Position numbers and translations under genes: made by a program
From: Nemertoderma westbladi
Lineage: Eukaryota > Xenacoelomorpha > Nemertodermatida > Nemertodermatidae
NCBI GenBank assembly: GCA_032718475.1
Contig: JAUCBJ010002007.1
Span: 58,835-122,834, forward strand
Length of the DNA stretch: 64,000 nt
Direction: 5' to 3'
Part shown: one piece after another, positions 20,801 through 29,574 of the stretch
Layout of the letters: each line of letters opens with the position of its first letter
Position numbering within the stretch: position 1 is the first letter of the stretch
The notes under the pieces: generated by a model
Told to the model about the DNA's origin: nothing
Database searches by the model: none
Seen by the model: only the letters and a program-made list of their open reading frames with translations

Positions 20801-23800
20801 CTACCATCCTAAGTTTACCTTTCTTTGGGTCTAAAGCTACGTGGAGTGGCAGGTAGTATGTCCTGTCCGTGTTCGGTTCGTCGACCGGTAACTCCACGGC
20901 CCATCCTTTCTCGACGTACTTCTTAATGGTTTTGTGAATGTACTCGTTCTTCTCGGGGCTCCGTTGTAGTGTTTGTTTCAGCTTGCGGAGTCTCGTGAGT
21001 ACCATCCCTCTATTATCGGGTAGCGGTATCTTCGGTAGTTTCCATACCATTCCTATTGTATACCGCCCCTCCTCACACGTCATCGATTCCTCCACACTTT
21101 GTAGAGCCTGCTTGTCTTCTACCGAGGTCCCGACCCCGGTCTCTTTCAGTCCCTCGAAGTCCTGTCTGAGCAGTCTTTTAAGCTGCTCCTCTGCTCCCTC
21201 GTCACCCATTTCCTGCATTGTTCCCGCGAACATGCATCCTGATGTCTCCGACATCCTGAATGGTATCTTGCTCTTAATTGGACCACTCAGCGTCCACCCG
21301 AATGGCGTTAATATGGCCACCGGGTCGCTCTGCTTGTCTTCGCCGAAGACCGTTTGCATTCTCTCGTGGGCTGTTGGGCAGTCCATGCCTACTATGATGG
21401 ATACCTTCCTAACGTCCACGTCTGGGATTGAGAAGTCAATGTTATCCAGGAATTTGTATTGCTCGACCTCGATGTTGGTTGGCCGCCTGGCATTGATGTT
21501 AATTGACTCTATTACTTGGATGGGGTCGATGGTTGCCCCATAATCGCATCCTGGTGCCACTGCTGCAATTGCGCACCGTCCTGTCCTCATCTCTAGGATC
21601 TCGTCTTTGCTAGAGATGGTTGTCACCGCCATCCTGCTTGGCCTCGTTCTCAACCCTATTTCTTCGGCTACCCATTCCTCAACTAATGTGAAGGCAGCTC
21701 CACTATCAACCAGCATTAGTGTTGTTACTGATCGATTGCCTTCCCCGATCACTCGTACTGGTACTACTCCAAGTAGCACTGTTCCTCTCTTCTTCGCCCC
21801 TACTGTGCTCGTTGCCATCGTCTGGCCTCTCCTTTGGCCAAACTTGACCGGTTTCTCTTGGCATTCCCTGGCCTTGTGTCCACTTTTCACACATCGCGAG
21901 CAGATTTTATTGCTCGACGCGTAATCTATCTGGTCTTGCCTCGGTAGCGCCTGCCAGTACCTGCAGTTCATGGTTTTATGAAGCGCATTTGCGTGTAACT
22001 GGCATTTGCTCTTTGGGTCATAGCCCTCTTTATACAATGCATTGCGTATCGCAGTTATATTCGTACCAAAGTCCCTACTATTCTTATTGACTGGGTTTGA
22101 CCTACTGGACGTACTGGGGTTATGTTTATTCATGTTGTTATTGTTCCCCTGTCCGTCCCTTGATGTTGTCTTATCTTCGCTTGTCTGTGGACTTGCAGTC
22201 CCCTGCGTCGCTGCATATGGCAATGATTGCCTGAGTCTCGGTAGCGCGTTCGATGTATTGTGCTCTGGTTTGGGCCTGTAGTGATCTGTCTTTGGTCCCT
22301 TTCCCAGGCTATCTTCACTATAGACTGGGTCCGTTATTAGTTCAGCCTCGTAATTTAAGAAGTTTGACATTTCTTCTAAACCTGGTTCCGCACCCTTCTT
22401 GTCTCGGGTGGAGAAAGCAACCTTCCTCCATTTGTTGCGCAGCCAGCTCGGTAGTGCCTGCGCTATCGTGGTGATGTTATTGGACGCGTTGAGTTCGTAT
22501 GGCGCGTCTAACGTCTTCAGTACGATCAGCGCCTTCTCGACTTTGTTAGCAAACGTCTTAATGCTAACGGGATTATCCTGTAGGCCACCCGATGTTATGC
22601 CTCTCAGCGTTTGCCTGATGATCTTGGCCGGGTGCCCGTATTCCCTATCCAGTGCCCGCCATGCTGTCGTGAAGCCGCCCTCTATTCCTTGGTATTGCCT
22701 CACGATGTCGTATGCTGGGCCTCCCGTGTACACTTGTAGATACTTTAGGCACTCCGCCTGCGTCAAGTTTTTTGTTAGTATTTCGTTACTATACATTCGC
22801 CGAAACTGTAAGTATTCTTCCGGCCTGCTCCCATCGAATTTGAACGGTTCCACGGGTGGTAATTCGATCCTCGTTTTCAACGCATCGATCAACGTGGCCA
22901 TCCCCATTGCCTGCGCTTCTAATGGATTCGACGGGTGCTGTATAGTTTCCCTTGTCTGGTGCGGTTCGTCCGTCCTACTTCTTGATCTTCTCTGACTCGG
23001 ATATGTCATCGGGGGTAGCGGCCCCCTCCATATGTCTGTATCACACGACCTGTTTTCATCTAGGGGTCTCGTTGTTCTTGTTCCTGTCGGGGTATATTGT
23101 TGATATTGTGATGGGGGAATGTCACCCTGTCCCCCCCCCACCGGTATGTCTGGTACTGGGGTTGATGTTAATATGTTGGGGCCCATACACCTATCCGCAA
23201 TAATTCCCCCCTCCCCTGGGTATATGTTATGTCCCTGCATGCTGTAGTCATACTGCTGTGTTGGTACCGGTATAGGCCTATCAGCTTCTGGCCTACCCGC
23301 CGGTATGTATTCCGCGACTCCCGGGTTTAATCCCGTTGTCCGCGCTATCCTATCGCCTACATCGCCTCTCTCAGTATGGCCTACGGTATGTGCAGTAAGA
23401 CCTACAGTATGCCCTACAGTCTGCATGTGTTGCTCGGGATCGAAGTTTATTCTTCTCGAATAATCCTCCCTGCGGCTACCGTATTCTCGATCGGTAGGTA
23501 TATTCCGTCGGAAAGTTTCTCTTCGACCCCCTTTTCCACCGTTTTCATCTTCGTACCGGTACATCGCGTACCCCTCTCTCGGCGCGTAATGCGTCTCATC
23601 GGATCGCATCCCTCCGGGGCGACGGCAATCTCCCGGAGTCCGACCCCACTGACTCTCCGTTCTCATCTCGACTACCGACGGCTCGCTGTCCATCCTCGCT
23701 CTTCCATCTTTTGCGGCGATACTTCTACTACTTTCTTCCTCTCTTCTCCTATCAGTGGAATATTCCCACTCACGAGATCTCTCGTCGACCTCCCGGTTAA

Positions 23801-24059
23801 ACCCCACTGTTCTTCTTTCCTCCTCTGATCGGGCTCGACGCTCCGTCTGCCCTCCCGCGACGTCAACCTGTCCTTCTCTGCTCGATCGCACGTCGCTGGG
23901 GATACTCGCAGTCCCCCTATTACTCTCCGTCGCCGGTTGTTGCGGTTTACCTTGTTCGGCCCTCGCATTGTCCGCTGACGGCTGTGGGACACTCTCTGCC
24001 CCCCCCCCCCTCTCGCCGCTAACTTTCTGTTGTGGGGTGCTCGTAGCCCCCCCCCCCAC
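17802..24059 (-). CDS. pol: BEL/Pao Gag C-terminus and Pol polyprotein
   Basis: The frame is open for 2085 codons and has no ATG at its left edge (it opens at GTG), as expected if it is reached by frameshifting from the upstream frames. In order: a capsid-like region at about 395-580 (FKFDGSRPEEYLQFRRMY); a CX2CX4HX4C zinc knuckle at 720-733; an aspartic protease (LVDSGAAFTLV, D785); reverse transcriptase with D1129 and YVDDG at 1208-1212; and a BEL-type RNase H region with D1396, E1438 and D1467. The integrase has an H-H-C-C finger ending CQTC (1752-1755), then D1788, D1851 and E1901. A DUF5641-like tail follows (EYWRRWVEEYLPTLHKRSKW, then GDLVIV and W..ARV). All catalytic residues are present and there are no stops. 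It makes the enzymes for maturation, cDNA synthesis and integration. Confidence 0.95.
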   Translation of the reverse strand: MGGGATSTPQQKVSGERGGGAESVPQPSADNARAEQGKPQQPATESNRGTASIPSDVRSSREGQVDVAGGQTERRARSEEERRTVGFNREVDERSREWEYSTDRRREEESSRSIAAKDGRARMDSEPSVVEMRTESQWGRTPGDCRRPGGMRSDETHYAPREGYAMYRYEDENGGKGGRRETFRRNIPTDREYGSRREDYSRRINFDPEQHMQTVGHTVGLTAHTVGHTERGDVGDRIARTTGLNPGVAEYIPAGRPEADRPIPVPTQQYDYSMQGHNIYPGEGGIIADRCMGPNILTSTPVPDIPVGGGQGDIPPSQYQQYTPTGTRTTRPLDENRSCDTDIWRGPLPPMTYPSQRRSRSRTDEPHQTRETIQHPSNPLEAQAMGMATLIDALKTRIELPPVEPFKFDGSRPEEYLQFRRMYSNEILTKNLTQAECLKYLQVYTGGPAYDIVRQYQGIEGGFTTAWRALDREYGHPAKIIRQTLRGITSGGLQDNPVSIKTFANKVEKALIVLKTLDAPYELNASNNITTIAQALPSWLRNKWRKVAFSTRDKKGAEPGLEEMSNFLNYEAELITDPVYSEDSLGKGPKTDHYRPKPEHNTSNALPRLRQSLPYAATQGTASPQTSEDKTTSRDGQGNNNNMNKHNPSTSSRSNPVNKNSRDFGTNITAIRNALYKEGYDPKSKCQLHANALHKTMNCRYWQALPRQDQIDYASSNKICSRCVKSGHKARECQEKPVKFGQRRGQTMATSTVGAKKRGTVLLGVVPVRVIGEGNRSVTTLMLVDSGAAFTLVEEWVAEEIGLRTRPSRMAVTTISSKDEILEMRTGRCAIAAVAPGCDYGATIDPIQVIESININARRPTNIEVEQYKFLDNIDFSIPDVDVRKVSIIVGMDCPTAHERMQTVFGEDKQSDPVAILTPFGWTLSGPIKSKIPFRMSETSGCMFAGTMQEMGDEGAEEQLKRLLRQDFEGLKETGVGTSVEDKQALQSVEESMTCEEGRYTIGMVWKLPKIPLPDNRGMVLTRLRKLKQTLQRSPEKNEYIHKTIKKYVEKGWAVELPVDEPNTDRTYYLPLHVALDPKKGKLRMVVDASAKTDGKCLNDYLLEGPNIYNSGIEVLLRFRNGKHAFTCDIEGMFNQVRVTEEDSDSQRFLWYNGEEEPPVIPAYKMVVQNMGAKSSSFTTTMAVRDTVKGKEDRYGSRAVDMIRRGFYVDDGMESGNTVEEILETGREVRDILKGSGFNLTKFQSSSEEFIREIEDKKPESTMDNPTTTKGQDMAIKRTESQQKALGIVWDRETDELKYQLSQEGADTHTKRGYVSYIARIYDPLGLASPLLVTGKQILKRVYKLKDEWDVEVPEDIKKQWSKWTGDLERMGTYNMPRVYFPDGNMTNLDLHMFSDASLEAYGAALYLVQREGPHKPRLAFSKAKSTPPDSASVPKLELTAARLGVRATAYLVDTIPNIVETHYWTDSMVVLGWLHNEKTRYPIFVANRVDEIRASTELERWHYCPTDENPADLLSRGVERHTFMKKEVLWQHGPQFLSDREAWPLMKKVDPGSEPVSEGEGDSEGEEIYSQMVREIRDVQPGRELCDNPTDKLLSYSSSWYKTKKLVAYWRAFGNFLAGVGKDKKTRITIDLEGAAKAVIRYEQRKNYGDEVERVGNQQHLRRDSELITLSPQLNEDGILVMNSRVGYNNSIVVPPKPIIIPTGSPIVHQIIWDSHKSILHGGTNRTLTEIRRTYWVKQLRKKVKAVVGQCQTCRRAKKERAVQEMAPLPASRVRQHDPPFTHCGVDMFGPIKIKVMRHTEKRYGIIFVCNNTRAVGIELAQDATASAFINALERFRDRKGGTIAVIYSDNGTNFVGAESEMAEALDILEGEEVRAAMRRRQVKWERRTPYAPHTLGCVERLVGSSKRLMTKLMNTHMVTEDVLRTVLAKCEGIINSRPLYPENDDPESLDVLTPSHFLMERPATIDMRGVDPDDIHSRQSWKVAKAISAEYWRRWVEEYLPTLHKRSKWRKPNRELREGDLVIVTDDTIINNQWRLARVVGTYSDEDGRVRSVEVRIGGKIGAKNRKTYRRAVGKCCLLEGAP

Positions 24060-24715
24060 TCGCTACATCTAACTTCGCTACCTCTCTCCCCGCTATTATA
24101 TACCTCTCTAGTCGACACATCAACCCTACCACGGTCGGGTCTGTTCACCCCCGCCTCTCCCTCTGCTATTGCGTGGCCTTCCAGGCCCTCTACTCCCTGC
24201 CTACCAACTACGCGGCCTACCAGGCCCTCTGCTCCCTGTCTACTAACTACGTGGCCTACCAGGCCCTCTGCTCCCTGGTTACGTAGGCCCGACGTGTCTA
24301 CACTAATAGCACCCATATTGGAAACGGAATTAGTTTGCTCATTTGAAACAAAATCATTTGTATTATTCTGCGCGACTACGTTATCTGAATTATTTTGTAA
24401 ATTCGGGCTAAGATCATTATTTGAATTATTCGAATTATTCTGTGTAATTGCGTTATTTAAGTTATTTTGTAGGTCCGAATTCGAGTTATTATTTTGATTA
24501 TTTGAATTATTTTGCGTAACTACATCAATATTAGGATTATTTTCTACATTAACACTGGGATCGTTCTGATTTAAATTTAAATTACTACCACCAGGCAAAG
24601 TATTTCCTGTAATAAAGGTTTGATTAGCGTTATCCCATACGGTACTATTAATATCAACGACGTCTACTGTACCATTATTATTATTATTACCCCCCCCCCG
24701 CTCGTACGGTCGCAC
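23672..24715 (-). CDS. Asn-rich linker frame between Gag and Pol
   Basis: This frame overlaps the end of gag by 52 bases and the start of pol by 388. Its first 130 residues are dominated by Asn (NNSNNQNNNSNSDLQNN), a low-complexity spacer. Three 14-15-residue repeats follow (RQGAEGLVGRVVG-like, DNA 24165-24290). Both hand-over points fall at long G runs in sense, and both require a -1 shift. After 24047 the pol frame is the better coding frame, so only about 24047-24700 of this frame is likely translated. Confidence 0.6.
   Translation of the reverse strand: MRPYERGGGNNNNNGTVDVVDINSTVWDNANQTFITGNTLPGGSNLNLNQNDPSVNVENNPNIDVVTQNNSNNQNNNSNSDLQNNLNNAITQNNSNNSNNDLSPNLQNNSDNVVAQNNTNDFVSNEQTNSVSNMGAISVDTSGLRNQGAEGLVGHVVSRQGAEGLVGRVVGRQGVEGLEGHAIAEGEAGVNRPDRGRVDVSTREVYNSGERGSEVRCSEWGGGLRAPHNRKLAARGGGGQRVSHSRQRTMRGPNKVNRNNRRRRVIGGLRVSPATCDRAEKDRLTSREGRRSVEPDQRRKEEQWGLTGRSTRDLVSGNIPLIGEERKKVVEVSPQKMEERGWTASRR
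24047..24057 (-). other. Poly-G tract at linker-to-pol frame change
   Basis: In sense this is 11 consecutive G, with a second run of 12 at 23999-24010. The linker frame must shift by -1 at one of them to enter pol. It could be a programmed shift, transcriptional slippage, or a mis-called homopolymer. Confidence 0.6.
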
Positions 24716-26331
24716 CAGTCTTGAGTCTGTCGTGCGGTCCCTGTCAGTGGAGTATTAACAAATACATCTACGGCCCTCGGCTCCTCAAAAATACTCGAGC
24801 CGGCCCCAGTTCCAGACGGCGGTCCCACTCGCACGTATTCCAACTCGTGCGTCCCTCTAATTATATTTTTCGCATACTCACTCTGCCGTTCCTTTAATTC
24901 CTTGCGCTCCTTTTCACTCTCTGCCACTATCCCCTCACGCTCCTGGGTGTCCTTGGTGGCCGAGTCTGCGGCACTCTTAATGCTCTCCCTTCGTCTCGCC
25001 CCACGCTCTTTACGTTCCTTTTCCTTTCTCGCCTCACGCTCCTTGCGTTCCTTTTCCATTCCCGCCTCACGTTCCTTGCGTTCCTTTTCCATTCTCGCCT
25101 CACGTTCCTTGCGTTCCGCCTCACGCTCCTTGCGTTCCTTTTCTTCTCTCGCTTCACGCTCCTTGCGTTCCTTTTCCATTCTCGCCTCACGCTCCTCGTG
25201 TTCCTTTTCCTCTCTCGCTTCACGCTCCCTACACTCCCTTTCCTCCATCTCATCGTACTCCCTTAGGCTTTTCAAAACCCTTTCGGCCCTTTCTCCGGTT
25301 TCTCTAAGCAATACCGTTTCCCTCTCTAACCGCACTCTTCCCTCCTCTAGCCGTTCCTTCATTTCTCTCTGACCTTGCTCTGCCATGCTGAGACGGTATG
25401 TGGCTCCTATTTTTCTCACCGCTCTTTCTTTCGCGGAGGATGTAGCAGACTTATCGGTTACGACGGACTTCCCCCGCCTTCCCGACCTACTAACTTTCTC
25501 CCCCTTTCCGGAGCTTTCTCCGACCGAGGAGGCCGAATCCTCGGTGTTAACCTCGGATTCGCCCTCTTCGGGTCCCTTCCAACCCACTGGTTTCACTCCC
25601 CGGGCATCGACCAAGTATGGCCCTATGTACACTGACGCTACGCTAGGTTCCATACTCCCACACTCCCATAGTTCAAACAGTTCGCCTGCTATCCTTTCTG
25701 CTCTCTCCCCGGCCAGTTCTCTCTGCCCAAAACGTATTAGGTAATTTAAGTGTTTATCCGACTCACCTAGTCGCTTTCTCAGTCTTACCTCGTCTACCTT
25801 CGCCCCTTCCTTCTTGGCGTCGTTTATCAGCTTCCGGGACGCGTTGTAGGCCCGTCGAAGTCGCTCAGAAACCCCGACGTCCTCGTCGCCGACCTCTCCT
25901 CCGTCCCTCCGGGTTCGACGTCGTACCGGCGGCTCCACCGTCGCCGTTCCGGTGGGCCGTCCGTCGCCCTTGGCCTGTAGCTGGCCGGCGACATCGGTAC
26001 CGATCTCTCCTCCGTCTCTTCGTGTCCGGCGTCGCACCGTCGGCCCCACCGTCGCCGTTTCGGTGGGCCGCCCGTCGCCCTCGGCCGGTAGCTGGCCGGC
26101 GACATCGGCGCGCCGTTCTCCCTCTCCCGTCGACTCGTCTCCATCTCCCTCCATCTCGCTCTCTTTCTCTCTTGGTTCGACTTCGGGTTCCAGGCCCTCC
26201 TCGTCCTGGACTTCCGGTTCGCCCGTTATCGATGGCTCCGTATCGATGGGCCTGTATCGCTTAGTCGCGGCCTCGCGGATCGTTTGATCTTCGTCCGGGG
26301 TCCGCGTCGGTGTCTCGCCCGATTCACTCAT
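24664..26331 (-). CDS. gag: BEL/Pao Gag N-terminal protein, coiled-coil, highly charged
   Basis: The start is the ATG at 26331 (MSESGETPTRTPDEDQ), 117 bases after the 5' LTR remnant, giving 555 codons. The open frame extends ten codons further upstream but without an ATG. Two copies of a roughly 40-residue block (DVAGQLxAxGDGRPTxTATV then RRRTRRDGGE) occupy about residues 80-165. A helix-rich region follows (LRRAYNASRKLINDAKKEG). Residues about 325-460 form a long charged coiled coil made of KERKEREAR-type repeats, visible in DNA as 24990-25250. The frame ends after the -1 hand-over tract at 24690. It should form the structural particle; the coiled coil probably supports multimerisation (inference). 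Confidence 0.8.
   Translation of the reverse strand: MSESGETPTRTPDEDQTIREAATKRYRPIDTEPSITGEPEVQDEEGLEPEVEPREKESEMEGDGDESTGEGERRADVAGQLPAEGDGRPTETATVGPTVRRRTRRDGGEIGTDVAGQLQAKGDGRPTGTATVEPPVRRRTRRDGGEVGDEDVGVSERLRRAYNASRKLINDAKKEGAKVDEVRLRKRLGESDKHLNYLIRFGQRELAGERAERIAGELFELWECGSMEPSVASVYIGPYLVDARGVKPVGWKGPEEGESEVNTEDSASSVGESSGKGEKVSRSGRRGKSVVTDKSATSSAKERAVRKIGATYRLSMAEQGQREMKERLEEGRVRLERETVLLRETGERAERVLKSLREYDEMEERECREREAREEKEHEEREARMEKERKEREAREEKERKEREAERKEREARMEKERKEREAGMEKERKEREARKEKERKERGARRRESIKSAADSATKDTQEREGIVAESEKERKELKERQSEYAKNIIRGTHELEYVRVGPPSGTGAGSSIFEEPRAVDVFVNTPLTGTARQTQDWCDRTSGGGVIIIIMVQ
24690..24699 (-). other. Poly-G tract at gag-to-linker frame change
   Basis: In sense this is 10 G directly followed by TAATAATAAT. 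Gag reads ...CDRTSGGGVIII and stops 26 bases later. The overlapping -1 frame reads ...YERGGGNNNNN and continues for hundreds of codons. Confidence 0.6.
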
Positions 26332-26447
26332 CTCGTCTGCTCGGTGGAGTTCGACTAGCAAGCAGTGTAGTTCTCAGAGTTTAACTAGGGCGGCAGCTCG
26401 GTTTTAGTTACTGAGTTTAGCTGGGGAAGCAACACCGATTTAGTTAC

Positions 26448-26528
26448 TGTGACGGGATCCAAGAGGGATCCCGATTTATCCGGTGTGGTATTTAGTCCAC
26501 GCGTCCCCGCCGTGTGTAAGGGTGAAAT
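26448..26528 (-). repeat. 5' LTR remnant, 81 bp
   Basis: These 81 bases are identical to 14301-14381, the 3'-terminal part of the complete LTR. The remaining 456 bases, which should include the U3 promoter, are missing, so the 5' LTR is truncated at 26528. No primer-binding site starting TGG is obvious in the following leader. The leader repeats the word GTAACTAAA twice. Confidence 0.85.
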
Positions 26529-26852
26529 TTCTTCGTCTGAATGACCTGTGTCTTCGTTAGGTTTTGTGTAAGCGTAAGGTTCTGAAAATAGAATATTAAT
26601 ACGAGCTTGCATGTCAGGATTTAATAATTTTAAGTCCTCAAAAGCAATGCTTTCATTTATTTCAGCCATTTCCATTAGAGAAATACGTTTTTTAGCCTCT
26701 AATTGCTCGTTAATTTCAGATTCTTTTGCTTCCAAATCACATTGTGATTGTATTAATTTACGTTCATTGCTAGCTTTAAGGAATTTTAAAATTGCATTAT
26801 TCTGAAGCTGATTTGGCTGAACGGCTTGCTGGGTAAGAATATTAATGGCCAC
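26529..26852 (-). other. Unidentified ORF at the retrotransposon's 5' junction
   Basis: An open minus-strand frame, with no ATG at its upstream end, reads AINILTQQAVQPNQLQNNAI followed by a helical, charged stretch (IAFEDLKLLNPDMQARI). It runs into the LTR remnant. The coiled-coil-like composition could belong to a host exon or to another element's gag. I do not recognise it. Confidence 0.35.
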
Positions 26853-26859
26853 TGGTAGA

Positions 26860-28470
26860 TTTACCAGACGATTTACGGTTACATTTACCTGAAGATTTAC
26901 TTATAATGGAAGCAGAATTTGTTAAAGTATGTGTTGGTAAAATACTTTGACTAGAAATTTTCTTTAAAGTTTCTAAATCGAAATTTCTAATGAATTTAAG
27001 TTTGGGTTCTCTACATTTCTTTCAGTATTGAAAGAATGCCTAGATTTAGGTCTAGATACAGAGATTTCAGCCATACCTTTATTACCAAAACTTTGGTTTG
27101 ATCCCACCTGTATCTGAGATTACACTTCCACTAGAATTGATTAACAATCCCGGCGTTCCAGTAACCGTTGGGTCCAGCCAGATCCAATCGTTCCATCAGT
27201 CGACCTTAACATGTCACGTCCCTGCATTAATGTTATACCCGATTGCGTGTTAGCGCCGGTATTGCGGTCCGAATAATACAGTAATACTGTAATAAGCCTA
27301 CAACTTTGACTGGTAATGCTGAAGGCTGAACTGAATTTTCTGAATTAGGCCTATATTGTAATATATGCTTATCTGCATATCTGCCTATGTACTGATGTAC
27401 CGGTACTAGGCAGGGTGAAGGAATGCCGGAATATGAGTGCAGGAATGCTGGAATGTCTGAATATGTGTAGCCTAAGGCTGTGCGATGGATGGATACTATC
27501 ACTAAGTAAGGACTGGTAATAGCAGCATCTCTTTAATGGGGAGGATTACAGTATGGTATTATGGTAATACTCCAAATACGTTATTAATCAATAATAATTA
27601 TGGTTCACTAAGATGAGAACCTATTAAAGCTTTCTTCTCCACAGTAGCCAATTCGAAGTCAAATTTATTTAATGTGGACTGGGAGAGATGTACCATTCCA
27701 CAATGGCTCTAATTCACTAAGACCTCCTTCATTAACTACTCCTCTCGGATTTTAAAACCCTAATATCTACATGGATCCCATAAAGTTTCAAGTGACAAAC
27801 CTGATTTATTAAATAATAACAAGTAATATAATAATTGTTTATATATAATAATATATCAATTGATATCATTATTTTCGACAATCCTGAGCGTATGGAACAA
27901 TAAATTGAGAAGACTTCACTAAACGGTTGCCTGGGTATTTTATGGGGACTTTCCCAAAATTGTGAAATTTATTATGTAAGTAAAGCAGTAGTAAATACTC
28001 ACACTACAACAACTCCAACTGTGGCTTATCTTCTTAGAAGAGGCGACATCCTGTGACACATTAAGTGTACTTACTGTATAGATATCCTTAGTTTCCAGTT
28101 TTATCATATACCTACTGAGAAGGTTTTTTACTTGATAAGCTTCATTCACTTGATTGACTTATTTTAATTTAAATATAAATATTTTACTGGTGCATAAAAA
28201 TTTCATGAGATAAATATAAGTTATGGAAACAAGTACCTTTTCTGTTTCTGGGATGGACGATTTTCCAAATCGTCATCATCATCATCTTTACATGAATTTT
28301 TTACATGACTTTTCATGAATCGAATTGTCGAACTCGAAAAAATTTTGCCCCATGGAAATGTGTATGTTGGGTATCGGAATCCCTTCTCAATTTTTATAAA
28401 TTATTTTCTTTTTTATTATTTTTCTTTTATTTTTTTTCTAGACTCTAATAGGCCACCACACAGCTCTAAT
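26860..28470. other. No gene recognised
   Basis: Short frames at 27233-27502 and 27940-28149 show no motif. This is AT-rich DNA with several one-off TAGGCCTA words. Confidence 0.5.
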
Positions 28471-28474
28471 CTCG

Positions 28475-29165
28475 AAGTTCCAAGCTCTCTTTAGGTCATT
28501 TGGGACATAATTTAAGTCATAACTCTACATTTCTAAATGCCCCACCTAATATGTAAATTTCTAGATGATAGGCGATCTTTTAATGCTTTGTTAACGTCAC
28601 TGGTTGAATCAGGGTAAGCCACCATTGAGTATATCAGGAAGCTATTTGTTTTTATGCTGTTTTACAGCATTTAAAACTGTGATTACAACAAGTGTTAAAA
28701 TTTATAAAATTGTCAGATGGAAAATTGTTGCTCTTTTCCTATTTTAACTATCTTTCATGTTTAGCAAATGTTGATTGATGTCTGTCACTGGAAGCATTTG
28801 CAATGTGCAAATCTCTTTTCTTTATTGGATTTACTTAAACTCATTTTATCATGTATTTAGGCCCTGAGGTACAGTAGTAGTGTACTGAGTACAGCCAGTG
28901 TGTGCATTTACCACCGGTATGCCACTAAGTTTCTGATATTAGGCCTGTCAACATGATCCATGATAGTGTGAAAGAGCCCCATTACCTTATGCGTACAGCA
29001 GTATCAGAACTTACCAATCTACCATGAACTCACAAACTGTCAGACTTCACCAAGATACAGAAATATTGACATATTGTGGATTGAAGTAGGGCCAGTGTAA
29101 AACTGTTATATGCTGATAGGATGATAGGTCTACAGGTCTAGCTAGGCCTACTGAATACTGGTACT
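28475..29165. repeat. Dispersed repeat, copy A
   Basis: This segment is closely similar to 45655-46595 in the same orientation, sharing words such as GGCGATCTTTTAATGCTTTG and GTTAACGTCACTGGTTGAAT. Copy A lacks the 255-bp LINE insertion found in copy B and so shows the empty site. Similarity ends at the sequence ACTGGTAC (29158 and 46586). Copy A lies directly upstream of gypsy and hAT fragments, so it may be an arm of a composite element. Confidence 0.85.
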
Positions 29166-29267
29166 TAATATTGAAATACATTGTAATAAATATGGGCGAA
29201 ATTGCTGACTATGATGACATTTTCAGGTAAAAATAAAAGGACAATAAACCTGTTGGTAACATCAAGG

Positions 29268-29574
29268 ATAATAACCCAGGTGGTGGTGGGGATCAATCGC
29301 AGGATTCCTGGGTGGCGATGGATAGTTTCACCAGCAGATAAGTTAAAAATAATGGAGGCCTATCATTCAGATTTTCTTTCGGTACACCTTGGTGTCCTTG
29401 GTGACAAACCCCAAGAGAAAGTTGGGTCCCAGTATTTCTGGCATACTTGGGCAAAGGATGTTGGCGAATATGTTAAACACTGCGAAATATGGCAGAGGTC
29501 TACTAAGCTGGCTTCGAGGGGAAGTGCGGAACTATATTCCATTCAGATTAAAGCGAATACAGAAAATAAACAAC
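29268..29574 (+). pseudogene. Gypsy-type integrase zinc-finger fragment
   Basis: The frame reads LKIMEAYHSDFLSVHLG, then YFWHTWAKDVGEYVKHCEIW and GSAELYSIQIK. This is the HHCC region and the start of the core of a Ty3/gypsy integrase; the last Cys of CxxC is now Trp (CEIWQR). Homology stops near 29574, where a hAT transposase continues in another frame. Nothing upstream belongs to the same polyprotein. Confidence 0.7.

Larger units (their letters stand above)
14301..26528 (-). mobile_element. BEL/Pao LTR retrotransposon with extra 3' ORF
   Basis: Read on the minus strand, the element contains a remnant 5' LTR (26448-26528), gag (26331-24664), an Asn-rich linker frame (24715-23672) and pol (24059-17802). 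A tandem-repeat block (17690-17074), an exonuclease-like ORF (16558-15545), a polypurine tract (14846-14838) and a complete 3' LTR (14837-14301) follow. The domain order protease, RT, RNase H, integrase, DUF5641-type tail and the CX2CX4HX4C knuckle identify the BEL/Pao superfamily. Pol is uninterrupted over 6.2 kb, and the shared part of the LTRs is identical (81 of 81 bases), so the insertion is recent. At about 12.2 kb it is long for the group. It is more GC-rich than its flanks. No target-site duplication is visible because the 5' end is truncated. Confidence 0.92.

Noticed and set aside
17929-23828. Numerous plus-strand frames
   Set aside because: All are shadows of the BEL/Pao pol frame, and none has a recognisable motif.
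24664-26361. Gag start at the upstream edge of the open frame
   Set aside because: The first codon there is TTG; the first ATG (26331) has acceptable context and is preferred.
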